A DNA stretch of 64,000 nucleotides, from the NCBI GenBank assembly GCA_035707805.1, contig DASSTS010000004.1, positions 62,001 to 126,000 on the forward strand, given 5' to 3'. Positions 48,002 to 56,497 of the stretch are shown here, piece by piece. The translations under genes and the position numbers were made by a program. How positions within the stretch are numbered: position 1 is the first letter of the stretch; each line of letters begins with the position of its first letter. This stretch comes from Castellaniella sp035707805 (GTDB taxonomy: Bacteria > Pseudomonadota > Gammaproteobacteria > Burkholderiales > Burkholderiaceae_B). Below the pieces are notes generated by a model that saw nothing but the letters and a program-made list of their open reading frames with translations, was not told where the DNA came from and made no database searches.

Positions 48002-49215
48002 CGGCGTCCCGGGATCCGGGCGCCGCCGCCGACGCCCGGATCACCGGCCGGGGGCTGCGGGGCTGGCTGCGGCTCTCGCACGTTTCCTCGGGCTTCATCG
48101 CCGTCCTGGTGGGCTACACCAGCTCGGTCGCCATCGTCTTCCAGGCCGCCAGTGCGGCCGGCGCCCAGGACGCGCAACTCGCGTCCTGGATGTGGGCGCT
48201 GGGCATCGGCATGGGCATCACCTGCATCGGCCTGTCGCTGGCCTGGCGGGCGCCGGTCCTCACCGCCTGGTCCACGCCCGGGGCCGCCCTGCTGGCGACC
48301 AGCCTGGGCGACATCGGCCTGGCGCAGGCCATCGGCGTCTTCATCGCCAGCTCTCTTCTCATCACCCTGTGCGGCCTCACGGGCGGATTCCAGAAGATCA
48401 TGGACTGGGTACCCCGCCACCTGGCCTGCGCGATGCTGGCCGGCATCCTGCTGCGCTTCGGCATGGATCTGTTCGCCTCGATGCAGGGCCGGCCGGCGCT
48501 GGTGATCGCCATGTTCGCGGCCTTCGTCGCGGCGCGCCGCCTGCTGCCGCGCTACAGCGTGCCGCTGGCGCTGCTGGCCGGCGTGGCATGCGCCCTGGCG
48601 CAAGGCAGCCTGTCCCTGGGCGGCCTGGAGTGGACGCCCGCCCATCCCGTCTGGATGCCGCCCGCGTTTTCGGTATCGTCCCTGATCGGCGTGGCATTGC
48701 CGCTGTTCATCGTCACCATGACGTCGCAGAACGTGCCGGGCCTGGCGGTGCTGCGGGCCAACGGCTACGGCCGCGTCCCGGCCTCGCCGCTGATCTCCTG
48801 GACCGGGCTGACAGGCGTGGCGCTGGCGCCTTTCGGCGGCTTCTCCTACAACCTCGCCGCGATCACGGCGGCGATCTGCATGAGCCCGGACGCGGATCCC
48901 GACACGCGCGAGCGCTACAAGGCCTCCGTCTGGGCCGGGATCTTCTATCTGCTCACGGGCATTTTCGGGGCGACGGTGGTGGCGCTGTTCGCCGCCTTTC
49001 CGCACGAGCTCGTCGCCGCCATCGCCGGCCTGGCCCTGCTGGGGACGCTGGGGGGCAGCATCCACGACTCGCTGCAGGCGCCGGAACACCGGGAATCCGC
49101 CCTGGTGACCTTCCTGGCGACGGCCTCGGGCATGAGTCTGCTGGGCATCGGCAGTGCCTTCTGGGGTCTGGTGCTGGGCGGCGTCTGCCACGCGCTGATG
49201 CGGCGGCGCGGCTGA
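47998..49215 (+). CDS. benE: BenE family benzoate transporter
   Basis: A 405-residue inner-membrane protein with about 12 hydrophobic segments, of the BenE benzoate/H+ symporter family. Family motifs are GFIAVLVGYTSSVAIVFQAA (about 31-50), SLAWRAPVLTAWSTPGAALLA, MDWVPRHLACAMLAGILLRFG, the highly conserved MTSQNVPGLAVLRANGYG (about 241-258) and GGFSYNLAAITAAICM. It is translationally coupled to the HDOD protein upstream. No benABCD genes are nearby, but the benzoylformate cluster that starts 50 bases downstream would yield benzoate. Confidence 0.91.
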   Translation: MTASRDPGAAADARITGRGLRGWLRLSHVSSGFIAVLVGYTSSVAIVFQAASAAGAQDAQLASWMWALGIGMGITCIGLSLAWRAPVLTAWSTPGAALLATSLGDIGLAQAIGVFIASSLLITLCGLTGGFQKIMDWVPRHLACAMLAGILLRFGMDLFASMQGRPALVIAMFAAFVAARRLLPRYSVPLALLAGVACALAQGSLSLGGLEWTPAHPVWMPPAFSVSSLIGVALPLFIVTMTSQNVPGLAVLRANGYGRVPASPLISWTGLTGVALAPFGGFSYNLAAITAAICMSPDADPDTRERYKASVWAGIFYLLTGIFGATVVALFAAFPHELVAAIAGLALLGTLGGSIHDSLQAPEHRESALVTFLATASGMSLLGIGSAFWGLVLGGVCHALMRRRG

Positions 49216-49266
49216 GTGCGGCGGCGGGCGGACGCGAACGCCGCCCCGTCCCCGCGATGAGGTGGC

Positions 49267-50322
49267 TCAGTGTCCCGTGGCATACTGCTTGACCAGGTTG
49301 CGCGCCGCGGCATACAGATCGGCCCCCTGCCCGCCCTTTTTGTCGACGGCCTGGATCCAGAGATCGCGCACGCCCTGGGTGGCCTTGACCCAGTTCTGGT
49401 ATTCGGCCTCGTCCATGTACCGGAACACGCTGCCGTTGGCCTTCGAGGTCTTCATGAACTCGGCCTCGCGCTCGTCAAAGACCGTGCGGCCGGCCCAGGC
49501 CGACACGTCGGCGCCGCTGTTGTCGTCAATGATCTTCTTGAGGTCTGCCGGCAGGCTGTCGTAGCGAGCCTGGTTCATCCCGAACAGGAAGATGGAATTG
49601 CCCATGCGCGGCTTGCCCTGCGGCACGTCCAGGTGATAGCGGGAGATCTCGTCGAGCTTGATGGCGGGGACGCCTTCCCAGGGCACGGCGGCCCCGTCCA
49701 CCACCCCTTTGGACAGGGCGTCGGGGACGGCGGGCAGCGGCATCTGCACCGGCACGGCGCCGATGGCGTCGAGCATCTGCGAATTCACCCGGTTGGCCGA
49801 GCGGATCTTCAGCCCTTTCATGTCGGCCAGCGTCCGGGGCTGCTTGTCGACGAAATGCATCAGGGTCCCGCCGTGCGTGTGCATGAAGATGAGGTGCACC
49901 CCCTTGTATTCGTCCAGCGCGTATTTCTGCGTGAAGACCCACAGGGCGCGGCTGCCGGCCTCGGCATTCGGCACCAGCCAGGGCAGCTCGTAGACCGCGC
50001 TCTTGGTGAAGCGCCCGGCCGCGTAGGTCGGCAGGGTCCAGACGATGTCGGCCACGCCGTCGCGCGCCTGGTCGAACAGCTGCGCGGGCGTGCCGCCCAA
50101 CTGCATGGCCGGGTAGATCTGGCACACCATGCGGTCGTGGGAGGCCTTGGCGATCCGGTCGCACCAGGGCTGGATCATGTTCGCCTGGGCGTTGGAGGTC
50201 GCGGGCAGGAAATGATGGACCTTCAGGACGATTTGTTCGCCATGGGCGGCGGCCGCCAGCAGCAGGCCGGCCGCCATGCCGACCAACAGCCGCAGAGGGG
50301 ATTTCCGGTGGGGGGTTGTCAT
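49267..50322 (-). CDS. dctP: TRAP transporter substrate-binding protein (DctP)
   Basis: The periplasmic binding protein of a TRAP transporter. The 351-residue product has a signal peptide (MTTPHRKSPLRLLVGMAAGLL, cut near AHG-EQ, about 28) and the DctP fold: LKVHHFLPATSNAQ, GVADIVWTLPTYAAGRF, the substrate-carboxylate Arg in LADMKGLKIRSANRVN (about 170) and KGVVDGAAVPWEG. It is the last gene of mdlC-aldehyde dehydrogenase-dctQ-dctM-dctP, 70 bases after dctM with a strong hairpin between. The catabolic partners suggest an aromatic acid such as phenylglyoxylate or mandelate as ligand. Confidence 0.93.
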   Translation of the reverse strand: MTTPHRKSPLRLLVGMAAGLLLAAAAHGEQIVLKVHHFLPATSNAQANMIQPWCDRIAKASHDRMVCQIYPAMQLGGTPAQLFDQARDGVADIVWTLPTYAAGRFTKSAVYELPWLVPNAEAGSRALWVFTQKYALDEYKGVHLIFMHTHGGTLMHFVDKQPRTLADMKGLKIRSANRVNSQMLDAIGAVPVQMPLPAVPDALSKGVVDGAAVPWEGVPAIKLDEISRYHLDVPQGKPRMGNSIFLFGMNQARYDSLPADLKKIIDDNSGADVSAWAGRTVFDEREAEFMKTSKANGSVFRYMDEAEYQNWVKATQGVRDLWIQAVDKKGGQGADLYAAARNLVKQYATGH

Positions 50323-50354
50323 CGATTGTCTCCTTGTGGATGGAATGGCCGCCT

Positions 50355-50384
50355 CCGTCCGCCGGCCTCCTCGCCGGCGGACGG
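50355..50384 (-). other. Hairpin between dctM and dctP
   Basis: A perfect 12-bp stem (50355-50366 with 50373-50384) with a six-base loop and no T-run. It lies between permease and binding-protein genes of the same operon, a place where such stems often protect or trim mRNA so that the binding protein is made in excess. Confidence 0.6.
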
Positions 50385-50392
50385 CGCGGGGG

Positions 50393-51727
50393 TCAGAGCG
50401 CCCCGAACGTCTTGACCAGGAACAGGGCGATGCCGGGAAACAGCACCAGTGCCGCGATGCGGATGAAATCGGACGCCAGGAACGGCATGACGCCCTTGAA
50501 CGTCTCGGTCAGCGGCACGTCCCGGGCCATGCGATTGATGATGTAGACGTTCATGCCCACCGGCGGGTGGACCAGGCCGATCTCCACGACCATCAGGGCC
50601 AGGATGCCGAACCAGATCGACTTGTCCTCATGGCCCATCCCGTAGAAATCCAGCCCCATCACCATCGGATAGAAGATCGGGATCGTCAGCAGGATCATGG
50701 CCAGCGAATCCATCACGCAGCCCAGGAAGATATAGACCAGCAGGATGGCCACGATCACCAGGAAGGGAGACAGGCCGCTGCCCTGGACCCAGGCGGCCAG
50801 TTCCGCCGGCATCTGCGACAGTGCCAGTGACACGTTCAGCATGTCGGCGCCCAGCAGGACCAGGTAGATCATCGCCGTCGCCTGGGCCGTGCCCAGGGCG
50901 CTGTCGAGCAGGCCCTTCCAGCGCAGGCCGCCGGACGCCACGGCGATGATGCCGCATGCCGCGGCGCCGATGGCCGCCGCTTCGGTGGGGGTCGCCCAGC
51001 CGGCGTAAATGCCCACGATGACGATGAAGAAAACCGCCAGCACGGGCCCGACCTGGACCACGGACCGCAGGCGCTCGGGCCAGGCGGAGCGCGCGCCCGC
51101 GGGCCCCGCCTCGGGCTTGAGACGCACGATGATCTGGATCACGGCCATGTAGCCGGCCATGGCCAGCAGGCCCGGAATGACGGCCGCCATGAAGAGCTTG
51201 CCGATGGACTCCTGCGTCAGGATGGCGTAGATGATGAGCGGCACCGAGGGCGGAATCATGATGCCCAGCGTCCCGCCGGCGGCCAGCGTGCCGGTGGCCA
51301 GGCTGCCGGCATAGCCGTAGCGGCGCAGTTCCGGCAGCACCACCTGCCCCATGGTGGCCGCCGTCGCCAGCGAGGATCCGCAGATGGCGCCGAACCCGGC
51401 GCAGGCGCCCACGGCCGCCATCGCCACCCCGCCGCGCCGGTGGCCGATGAAGGCGCTGACGAAACGGAACAGGCTGCGGCTCAGTCCGCCATGCGTGGCG
51501 AACTGCCCCATCAGCAGGAACAGCGGGATCACCACCAGGTCGTAATTGGACAGGCGCGCATAGGCGAGATTCTTCAGCGAGGCCATGAGCGGCGTCCAGT
51601 TGCCGCCCGTCAGGTAGACGTAGCCCCCCGCCCCGGCGACGAACATCGAAATGCCGATGGGGATGCGGATCACCATGAGCGCCAGCAGGACGGCGAACAT
51701 GAGGCAGCCGATGGCGATGCCGCTCAT
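50393..51727 (-). CDS. dctM: TRAP transporter large permease (DctM)
   Basis: The 444-residue large membrane subunit, with about 12 hydrophobic segments and the sodium- and substrate-binding features of the DctM family: LVVIPLFLLMGQFATHGGLS, ACAGFGAICGSSLATAATMGQVVLPEL (about 107-133), LGIMIPPSVPLIIYAILTQES (about 153-173), and GLVHPPVGMNVYIINRMA near the C terminus. It overlaps the dctQ stop by four bases. A hairpin and then dctP follow. Confidence 0.94.
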   Translation of the reverse strand: MSGIAIGCLMFAVLLALMVIRIPIGISMFVAGAGGYVYLTGGNWTPLMASLKNLAYARLSNYDLVVIPLFLLMGQFATHGGLSRSLFRFVSAFIGHRRGGVAMAAVGACAGFGAICGSSLATAATMGQVVLPELRRYGYAGSLATGTLAAGGTLGIMIPPSVPLIIYAILTQESIGKLFMAAVIPGLLAMAGYMAVIQIIVRLKPEAGPAGARSAWPERLRSVVQVGPVLAVFFIVIVGIYAGWATPTEAAAIGAAACGIIAVASGGLRWKGLLDSALGTAQATAMIYLVLLGADMLNVSLALSQMPAELAAWVQGSGLSPFLVIVAILLVYIFLGCVMDSLAMILLTIPIFYPMVMGLDFYGMGHEDKSIWFGILALMVVEIGLVHPPVGMNVYIINRMARDVPLTETFKGVMPFLASDFIRIAALVLFPGIALFLVKTFGAL

Positions 51728-52290
51728 GAGCGGACCTCCGCGGGGCGCGTCCGGGCCGCCCGCAGGTGCAGGCAGCTCATGTAGAGCCCGGCCAGCGCCA
51801 GCAGGACGAAGCCCGGCACCATGCCGGCCTGCGCCAGCCAGACGGGCCAGTCCAGGATGGGCGAGGTTTCACCGACGTCCCGCAGCGACATCGCCCCGAC
51901 CCAGCTGCGCCAGGCGATCAGGGCGCCGAACGCCCCGACCAGCAGGGAACCCAGGGCGTCCAGCAGATGGACGGTGCGCGGGCGCGCGTGCGCAGTGAAG
52001 AAATCCACCTTGACGTCGCCGCCCTCCAGGTGGCAGTAGGCGAAGAAGGTGGCGGAGGCCGTGGCCGCGACCATCATGAGGATCTCCATGTCGCCGGGCA
52101 CGGGCATGGCGGCCAGCTTGCGGCCGACCACCGACACCAGGGAAATGAGCACCAGCGCCACGAAGGCGAGGCCGCCCAGGGTGGCCAGCAGCTTCGACAG
52201 GAAGAGCAGCGTCCGGCCATAGGGGCCGAACTGCTCGGTGAGCGGCGCGGCCGCCGGCGCCATGGCCTCGTCGGCCGGGAAGGGATGCAT
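51724..52290 (-). CDS. dctQ: TRAP transporter small permease (DctQ)
   Basis: The 188-residue small membrane subunit with four hydrophobic helices: about 28-52 (LLATLGGLAFVALVLISLVSVVGRKL), 63-85 (ILMMVAATASATFFAYCHLEG), 105-125 and 148-170. The second contains the conserved HLEGGDVKVDFF motif of DctQ proteins. The ATG at 52290 is preceded by AGGAG at about 8 bases. It is coupled to dctM by ATGA. The aldehyde dehydrogenase gene ends 59 bases upstream on the same strand. Confidence 0.9.
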   Translation of the reverse strand: MHPFPADEAMAPAAAPLTEQFGPYGRTLLFLSKLLATLGGLAFVALVLISLVSVVGRKLAAMPVPGDMEILMMVAATASATFFAYCHLEGGDVKVDFFTAHARPRTVHLLDALGSLLVGAFGALIAWRSWVGAMSLRDVGETSPILDWPVWLAQAGMVPGFVLLALAGLYMSCLHLRAARTRPAEVRS

Positions 52291-52349
52291 AGGGGTCTCC
52301 TGGTTCGGGGCCGCCCCATCCGCGGCGAGCCCCGGGTCACGCGGGATCC

Positions 52350-53801
52350 TCAGAAGGGATAGTCGCGGGGGCCGGTCTGCACGGTGATCCAGCGCAGCTC
52401 GGTGAAGGCCTCGATGCCGGCCCTGCCGCCGAAGCGCCCGTAGCCGCTGTCCTTGACCCCGCCGAACGGCATCTGCGGCTCGTCGTGCACCGTCGGTCCG
52501 TTGACGTGGCAGATGCCCGACTGGATCCGCGCCGCCACGCGCATCGCCCGGGCCACGTCCGCGCCGATCACCGCGGACGACAGCCCATAGGCGCTGTCGT
52601 TGGCGCACTCGACGGCGGCGTCCTCGCCCTCGACGCGCACGATGGCCTTGACCGGCCCGAAAGTCTCCTCGGCGTAGATGCGCATCTCCGGGGTGACGTG
52701 ATCCAGCAGCGTCGCGGGCATGAGCGTGCTGTCGGCCTTGCCGCCGCACAGCAGCCGCGCGCCTTTGGCCAGCGCATCGTCGATCATGTCGTTGCAGCGG
52801 CGGACCGTGGACATGTCGACCACCGATCCGAGCACCACCGGCCCCTGGCGCGGGTCGCCCACGGGCAGGCCGCGCACCTTGGCGGCCAGCCGTTCGACGA
52901 AGGGGTCCGCGATCTTCCGGTCGACGATGATGCGCTCCGTGGACATGCAGATCTGCCCGGAATTGGCGAAGGCGCCGAAGGCCGCCGCGTTGACGGCGCA
53001 GTCCAGGTCGGCGTCGTCCAGCACCAGCAGCGGCGCCTTGCCGCCGAGTTCCAGGACGACGGGCTTCAGGTGGCGCGCGCACAGGCCGGCGATGATGCGC
53101 CCGACCCGGGTGGAGCCGGTGAAGTTCACGCGCCGCGTGGCGGGATGGGCGATCAGCGCCTCGACGACGGCCGGCGCGTCCTCGGGCGCGTTGGTGATGA
53201 AGTTCACCACGCCGTCGGGCAGGCCGGCCTCCTGCAGGGACTCGATGATCAGGCCGTGGGTGGCGGGGCACATCTCGGAGCCCTTGAGCACGACCGTATT
53301 GCCGCAGGCCAGCGCCGTCGCGACCGCCCGCACGCCCAGGATCACCGGGGCGTTCCAGGGCGCCATGCCCACGACCACGCCGGCCGGCACGCGCTGCGCC
53401 ATGGCCAGGTTGCCGGGCACGTCCGAGGGGATGAGCTCGCCGCCGATCTGGGAGGTCAGCGCGGCGGCCTCGCGCAGCATGCCGGCCGCCAGGTGGACGT
53501 TGAACTCCGCCCAGAGGGCCGAGGCCCCCGTCTCGGCCGCCATGGCCGACACGAAGTCCGCCTGGCGCGCCTCCAGGGCGTCGGCGGCGCGGTTCAGCAA
53601 GGCACGGCGCTGGCCGGGACCCGTGCGCGACCACGCGGCAAAGGCGTCGGCCGCGGCCTGTACGGCCGCCTGCGCGTCCTCCGGGCTGGCCGCCGGTGCC
53701 GTGGTCGCCACCTCGCCATCCAGGGGATTGCGGCGCTCGAAGGTGGCGCCCGCGCGGGCGGTCTGGCGCCGGCCGCCGATCAACAGGGAAATTGTGTTCA
53801 C
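52350..53801 (-). CDS. NAD(P)-dependent aldehyde dehydrogenase (probable benzaldehyde dehydrogenase)
   Basis: A 483-residue ALDH-superfamily enzyme. The catalytic Cys285 is in ANSGQICMSTERI, the general-base Glu251 in VVLELGGKAPLLVL, the oxyanion Asn in APWNAPVI (Asn150), and the cofactor loop FTGSTRVG (228-235) is intact. The C-terminal motif QMPFGGVKDSGYGRFGG is typical of aromatic aldehyde dehydrogenases (vanillin, salicylaldehyde, benzaldehyde). The start is a GTG at 53801 with GGAGGAGA upstream. It lies 41 bases after the benzoylformate decarboxylase gene, so benzaldehyde is the likely substrate. Confidence 0.9.
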   Translation of the reverse strand: MNTISLLIGGRRQTARAGATFERRNPLDGEVATTAPAASPEDAQAAVQAAADAFAAWSRTGPGQRRALLNRAADALEARQADFVSAMAAETGASALWAEFNVHLAAGMLREAAALTSQIGGELIPSDVPGNLAMAQRVPAGVVVGMAPWNAPVILGVRAVATALACGNTVVLKGSEMCPATHGLIIESLQEAGLPDGVVNFITNAPEDAPAVVEALIAHPATRRVNFTGSTRVGRIIAGLCARHLKPVVLELGGKAPLLVLDDADLDCAVNAAAFGAFANSGQICMSTERIIVDRKIADPFVERLAAKVRGLPVGDPRQGPVVLGSVVDMSTVRRCNDMIDDALAKGARLLCGGKADSTLMPATLLDHVTPEMRIYAEETFGPVKAIVRVEGEDAAVECANDSAYGLSSAVIGADVARAMRVAARIQSGICHVNGPTVHDEPQMPFGGVKDSGYGRFGGRAGIEAFTELRWITVQTGPRDYPF

Positions 53802-53842
53802 GATGTCTCCTCCTATTCTTCTGGAACCGATGATGCGGATGT

Positions 53843-55462
53843 TCAGGCCACGTCGATCTCCACCAGGACCGGTGTGTCCATGGCCAGCGTTTCCTCCAGG
53901 GCGGCCGGCAAGGCGGCGGAATCCGACACCCGCCTGGCCGCGCAGCCCAGGCCGCGCGCCAGCGCGACGAAATCGATGTCCGGCAGATCGACCCCCTGCA
54001 GGGCGTCGCGGGGCGTGAAGCCATAGACCGGGGCGAACTCGCGCAATGCCGCGTAGCCGCGATTCTTGAGGATCAGGAACGTGATCGGCAGGCCCAGCTG
54101 CGCCGCGCTCCAGAGCCCCTGGATCGAATACATGCTGGATCCATCCCCCAGCACGCCGATGACCTTCCGACCGGGCTTGCCCAATGCCACGCCCACCGCC
54201 GCCGGCACGCCAAAGCCCAGGCCGCCGCTGCACATGGTGTAGAAGGTCTCCGGCCGCAGGATGGGCAGGTGCCGCTGCATGACCGGCCGGGCGCTGGGCG
54301 CCTCCTCGACGATGATGGAATCCGGCGCGCGGATGCCGGCCAGCGTCTGCAGCACGTAGGCCACCGACATCGGCGCCGTGGGCTCGGCGCGCGGCGCGGG
54401 CGGCCGCGGCGTCGGGTCCTGCCGCACCTGCGGCCCGGGCCGCTCCAGCAGGTCGCGCGCGGCCTGGCGCACGCTGCCCTGGACGGCCGTTCCCACCGGG
54501 GCCCAGGCCAGCGTGTTCGGATCGTCCACGATCTGCGCCAACGTGCTGCCCGGCGGCACGTGCGGCCCCTCGCCCTCGATATGGTAGGTGAAGGCCGCCG
54601 CCCCCAGGGCCAGGATGAAGTCGTGGCGCGCCAGCAGACCGACGATCCGCTCGCGGGAGGCGGGCAGGAAGCCCGCGAACAGGGGGTGGTCCTCCGGAAA
54701 GCCGCTGCGCCCCGACATGGGCGCCATCCAGACGGCCGCCCGATGGCGCTGCGCCAGGGCGACGACCTCGTCCCAGGCGCCATCCCGGTCCACGGCGGCG
54801 CCCAGGACGAAGGCCGGGCGGCGGGCCGCGTCGAGCTGACGGCCGATGCGCTCGAGCACCACGGGATCGGGGCGGACGGAGCGACCGACCTCGCGGGCCC
54901 GCACCGGCGGGCACAGGCGCCCCCAGTCGTCGGCGGGCACCGAGACCAGCACCGGACCGCAAGGCGGCTGCATGGCCAAGTAATAGGCCCGCGCGATGGC
55001 CAGGGGGACGTCTTCCGCCCGCGCCGGCTCGACGCTCCATTTCACGTAGGGCTTGGGCAGCTCGGTCGCCTGGCTGGAAAACAGGAAGGGATCATAGGGC
55101 AGGATGGCGCGGGACTGCTGGCCCGCAGTGATCACCAGCGGCGTGCGGTTGCGGTAGGCCGTGAAGATCGCCCCCATGGCGTGGCCCACGCCCACCGCCG
55201 AGTGCAGGTTGACGAAAGCCGCATTGCGTGTGGCCTGGGCATAGCCGTCGGCCATCCCCACGACCACGGATTCCTGCAGGCCGAGCACATAGCGGAAATC
55301 GGCCGGAAAATCCAGGAACAGGCCCAGTTCCGTGGAACCGGGATTGCCGAACAGCGTGGTGATGCCAAATTGCCGCAGCAGGTCGGTCACCGCGCGCCGC
55401 ACGGGCATCCAGTCCGTATCCCGGTGTTCGGTGGCGCCTTCGACGAGCGCGTCTGCTTGCAT
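53843..55462 (-). CDS. mdlC: Benzoylformate decarboxylase (ThDP enzyme)
   Basis: Converts benzoylformate (phenylglyoxylate) to benzaldehyde and CO2. The 539-residue product has the three ThDP-enzyme domains. All residues known to matter in the Pseudomonas enzyme can be placed: Ser43 in NPGSTELG, Glu64 in LQE, His87 in NLHSAVG and His294 in FTYHIEGEG. The ThDP/Mg motif is GDGSSMYSIQGLWSA to LKNRGYAALREFA (about 445-490). An N-terminal extension of about 18 residues precedes the usual start, but the ATG at 55462 has GGAGG at 7 bases. It is the first gene of the operon and divergent from the LysR gene. A different 2-oxo acid decarboxylase specificity is possible. Confidence 0.88.
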   Translation of the reverse strand: MQADALVEGATEHRDTDWMPVRRAVTDLLRQFGITTLFGNPGSTELGLFLDFPADFRYVLGLQESVVVGMADGYAQATRNAAFVNLHSAVGVGHAMGAIFTAYRNRTPLVITAGQQSRAILPYDPFLFSSQATELPKPYVKWSVEPARAEDVPLAIARAYYLAMQPPCGPVLVSVPADDWGRLCPPVRAREVGRSVRPDPVVLERIGRQLDAARRPAFVLGAAVDRDGAWDEVVALAQRHRAAVWMAPMSGRSGFPEDHPLFAGFLPASRERIVGLLARHDFILALGAAAFTYHIEGEGPHVPPGSTLAQIVDDPNTLAWAPVGTAVQGSVRQAARDLLERPGPQVRQDPTPRPPAPRAEPTAPMSVAYVLQTLAGIRAPDSIIVEEAPSARPVMQRHLPILRPETFYTMCSGGLGFGVPAAVGVALGKPGRKVIGVLGDGSSMYSIQGLWSAAQLGLPITFLILKNRGYAALREFAPVYGFTPRDALQGVDLPDIDFVALARGLGCAARRVSDSAALPAALEETLAMDTPVLVEIDVA

Positions 55463-55525
55463 GTCATCCTCCGGTTTTTCTCATCATGCCGACGGGCCGC
55501 CCCATCGCCTGCATGATGAAATCCA

Positions 55526-55577
55526 CCGTGATATAAATCAATAAAATAATTTAGATATCGTTCATTAGATATATGAA
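55526..55577. promoter_or_regulatory. AT-rich divergent control region with inverted repeats (putative LysR sites)
   Basis: The gap between mdlC and the LysR gene is AT-rich in a GC-rich window. It holds AAAT-N10-ATTT (55534-55551 region), repeated GATAT boxes near 55529, 55554 and 55568, and a perfect TTCAT-TAGATAT-ATGAA inverted repeat at 55561-55577 that includes the LysR ATG itself. This arrangement suits a LysR protein that controls mdlC and represses itself. Binding is inferred. Confidence 0.5.
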
Positions 55578-56475
55578 TAATCGAAACCTGGACTTGAATC
55601 TGCTGCGCGTCTTCGACGCCGTGTACTCGGCCGGCAACGTCAGCCAGGCCGCGGCGGCGCTGGATCTCACCCAGCCGGCCGTCAGCCAGGGACTCGCCCG
55701 GCTGCGCAACCTGGTCGGCGATCCGCTGTTCGTCCGGGCCGGAGGCGGCGTCATGCCCACGCCCCGCGCACAGCGCATGGCGCAGACCGTCCACGAGGCC
55801 CTGCGCGCGCTGGAAGGCGCCGCACTGGATTCCCGGCCCTTCGACCCCCTGCAGTCCGACCGGCGCTTCCGCCTGCACATGACCGACATCGGCGAGGGCC
55901 AGTTTCTGCCGCGGCTGATCCAGTCGATGCGCCAGCATGCGCCACACACCCGCATCGAGACCATGCGCCTGGCGGTGCCGGACCTGGGACCCGCCCTGGA
56001 CCAGGGGCGCGTCGACCTGGCCTTCGGCTTTCTGCCCGGCCTGCAGGGCATGCGCTCGGCCGTGATGTTCCAGGACCGCTACATCATCCTGATGCGCGAA
56101 AACCACCCCTTCGCCCGGGAACGGCTGCCCTCGCCCGTCGCGCTGGACGACATCCGCGCGCTGGAATTCATCGCCGTGCGCACGCACGCCTACACGCACA
56201 CGGCCCTGGAAGCCCTGCACATGCAGGACCGCATCCGCCTGACGACGGAGCATTTCATGGCGCTGCCGGTCGTGATCGAGAGCAGCGACCTGGCGGTCAT
56301 CATCCCGCGCAACATCGCCCTGTCCTTCACGCCCTCGGACCGGTACGCCATCGTGGAGGCCGACTTCCCGCTGCGGGAATTCGACGTGTCGATCCACTGG
56401 AGCCACCGGCAGGACAAGGATCCGGCCCACCGGTGGCTGCGCGACCTGGTCCTGGGGCTCTACCGGCACGCCTGA
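55573..56475 (+). CDS. LysR-family regulator (NodD/NahR-like), divergent from mdlC
   Basis: A 300-residue transcription factor. The N-terminal winged helix (about 6-65) has NLDLNLLRVFDAVYSAGNVSQ, AAALDLTQPAVSQGLARLR and DPLFVRAGGGVMPT. The effector domain (about 90-295) carries RFRLHMTDIGEGQFLPRLI, like NodD, NahR and other aromatic-responsive members, and ends IHWSHRQDKDPAHRWLRDL. The ATG at 55573 lies within an inverted repeat. Its position divergent from the benzoylformate operon points to control of that operon by an aromatic acid. Confidence 0.92.
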   Translation: MNNRNLDLNLLRVFDAVYSAGNVSQAAAALDLTQPAVSQGLARLRNLVGDPLFVRAGGGVMPTPRAQRMAQTVHEALRALEGAALDSRPFDPLQSDRRFRLHMTDIGEGQFLPRLIQSMRQHAPHTRIETMRLAVPDLGPALDQGRVDLAFGFLPGLQGMRSAVMFQDRYIILMRENHPFARERLPSPVALDDIRALEFIAVRTHAYTHTALEALHMQDRIRLTTEHFMALPVVIESSDLAVIIPRNIALSFTPSDRYAIVEADFPLREFDVSIHWSHRQDKDPAHRWLRDLVLGLYRHA

Positions 56476-56497
56476 AGAGCCGGCCGTGCGCCAGGGC

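Noticed and set aside
56476..56497. Terminator between the LysR and livF genes
   Set aside because: The gap is only 22 bases and shows no convincing stem with a T-run.
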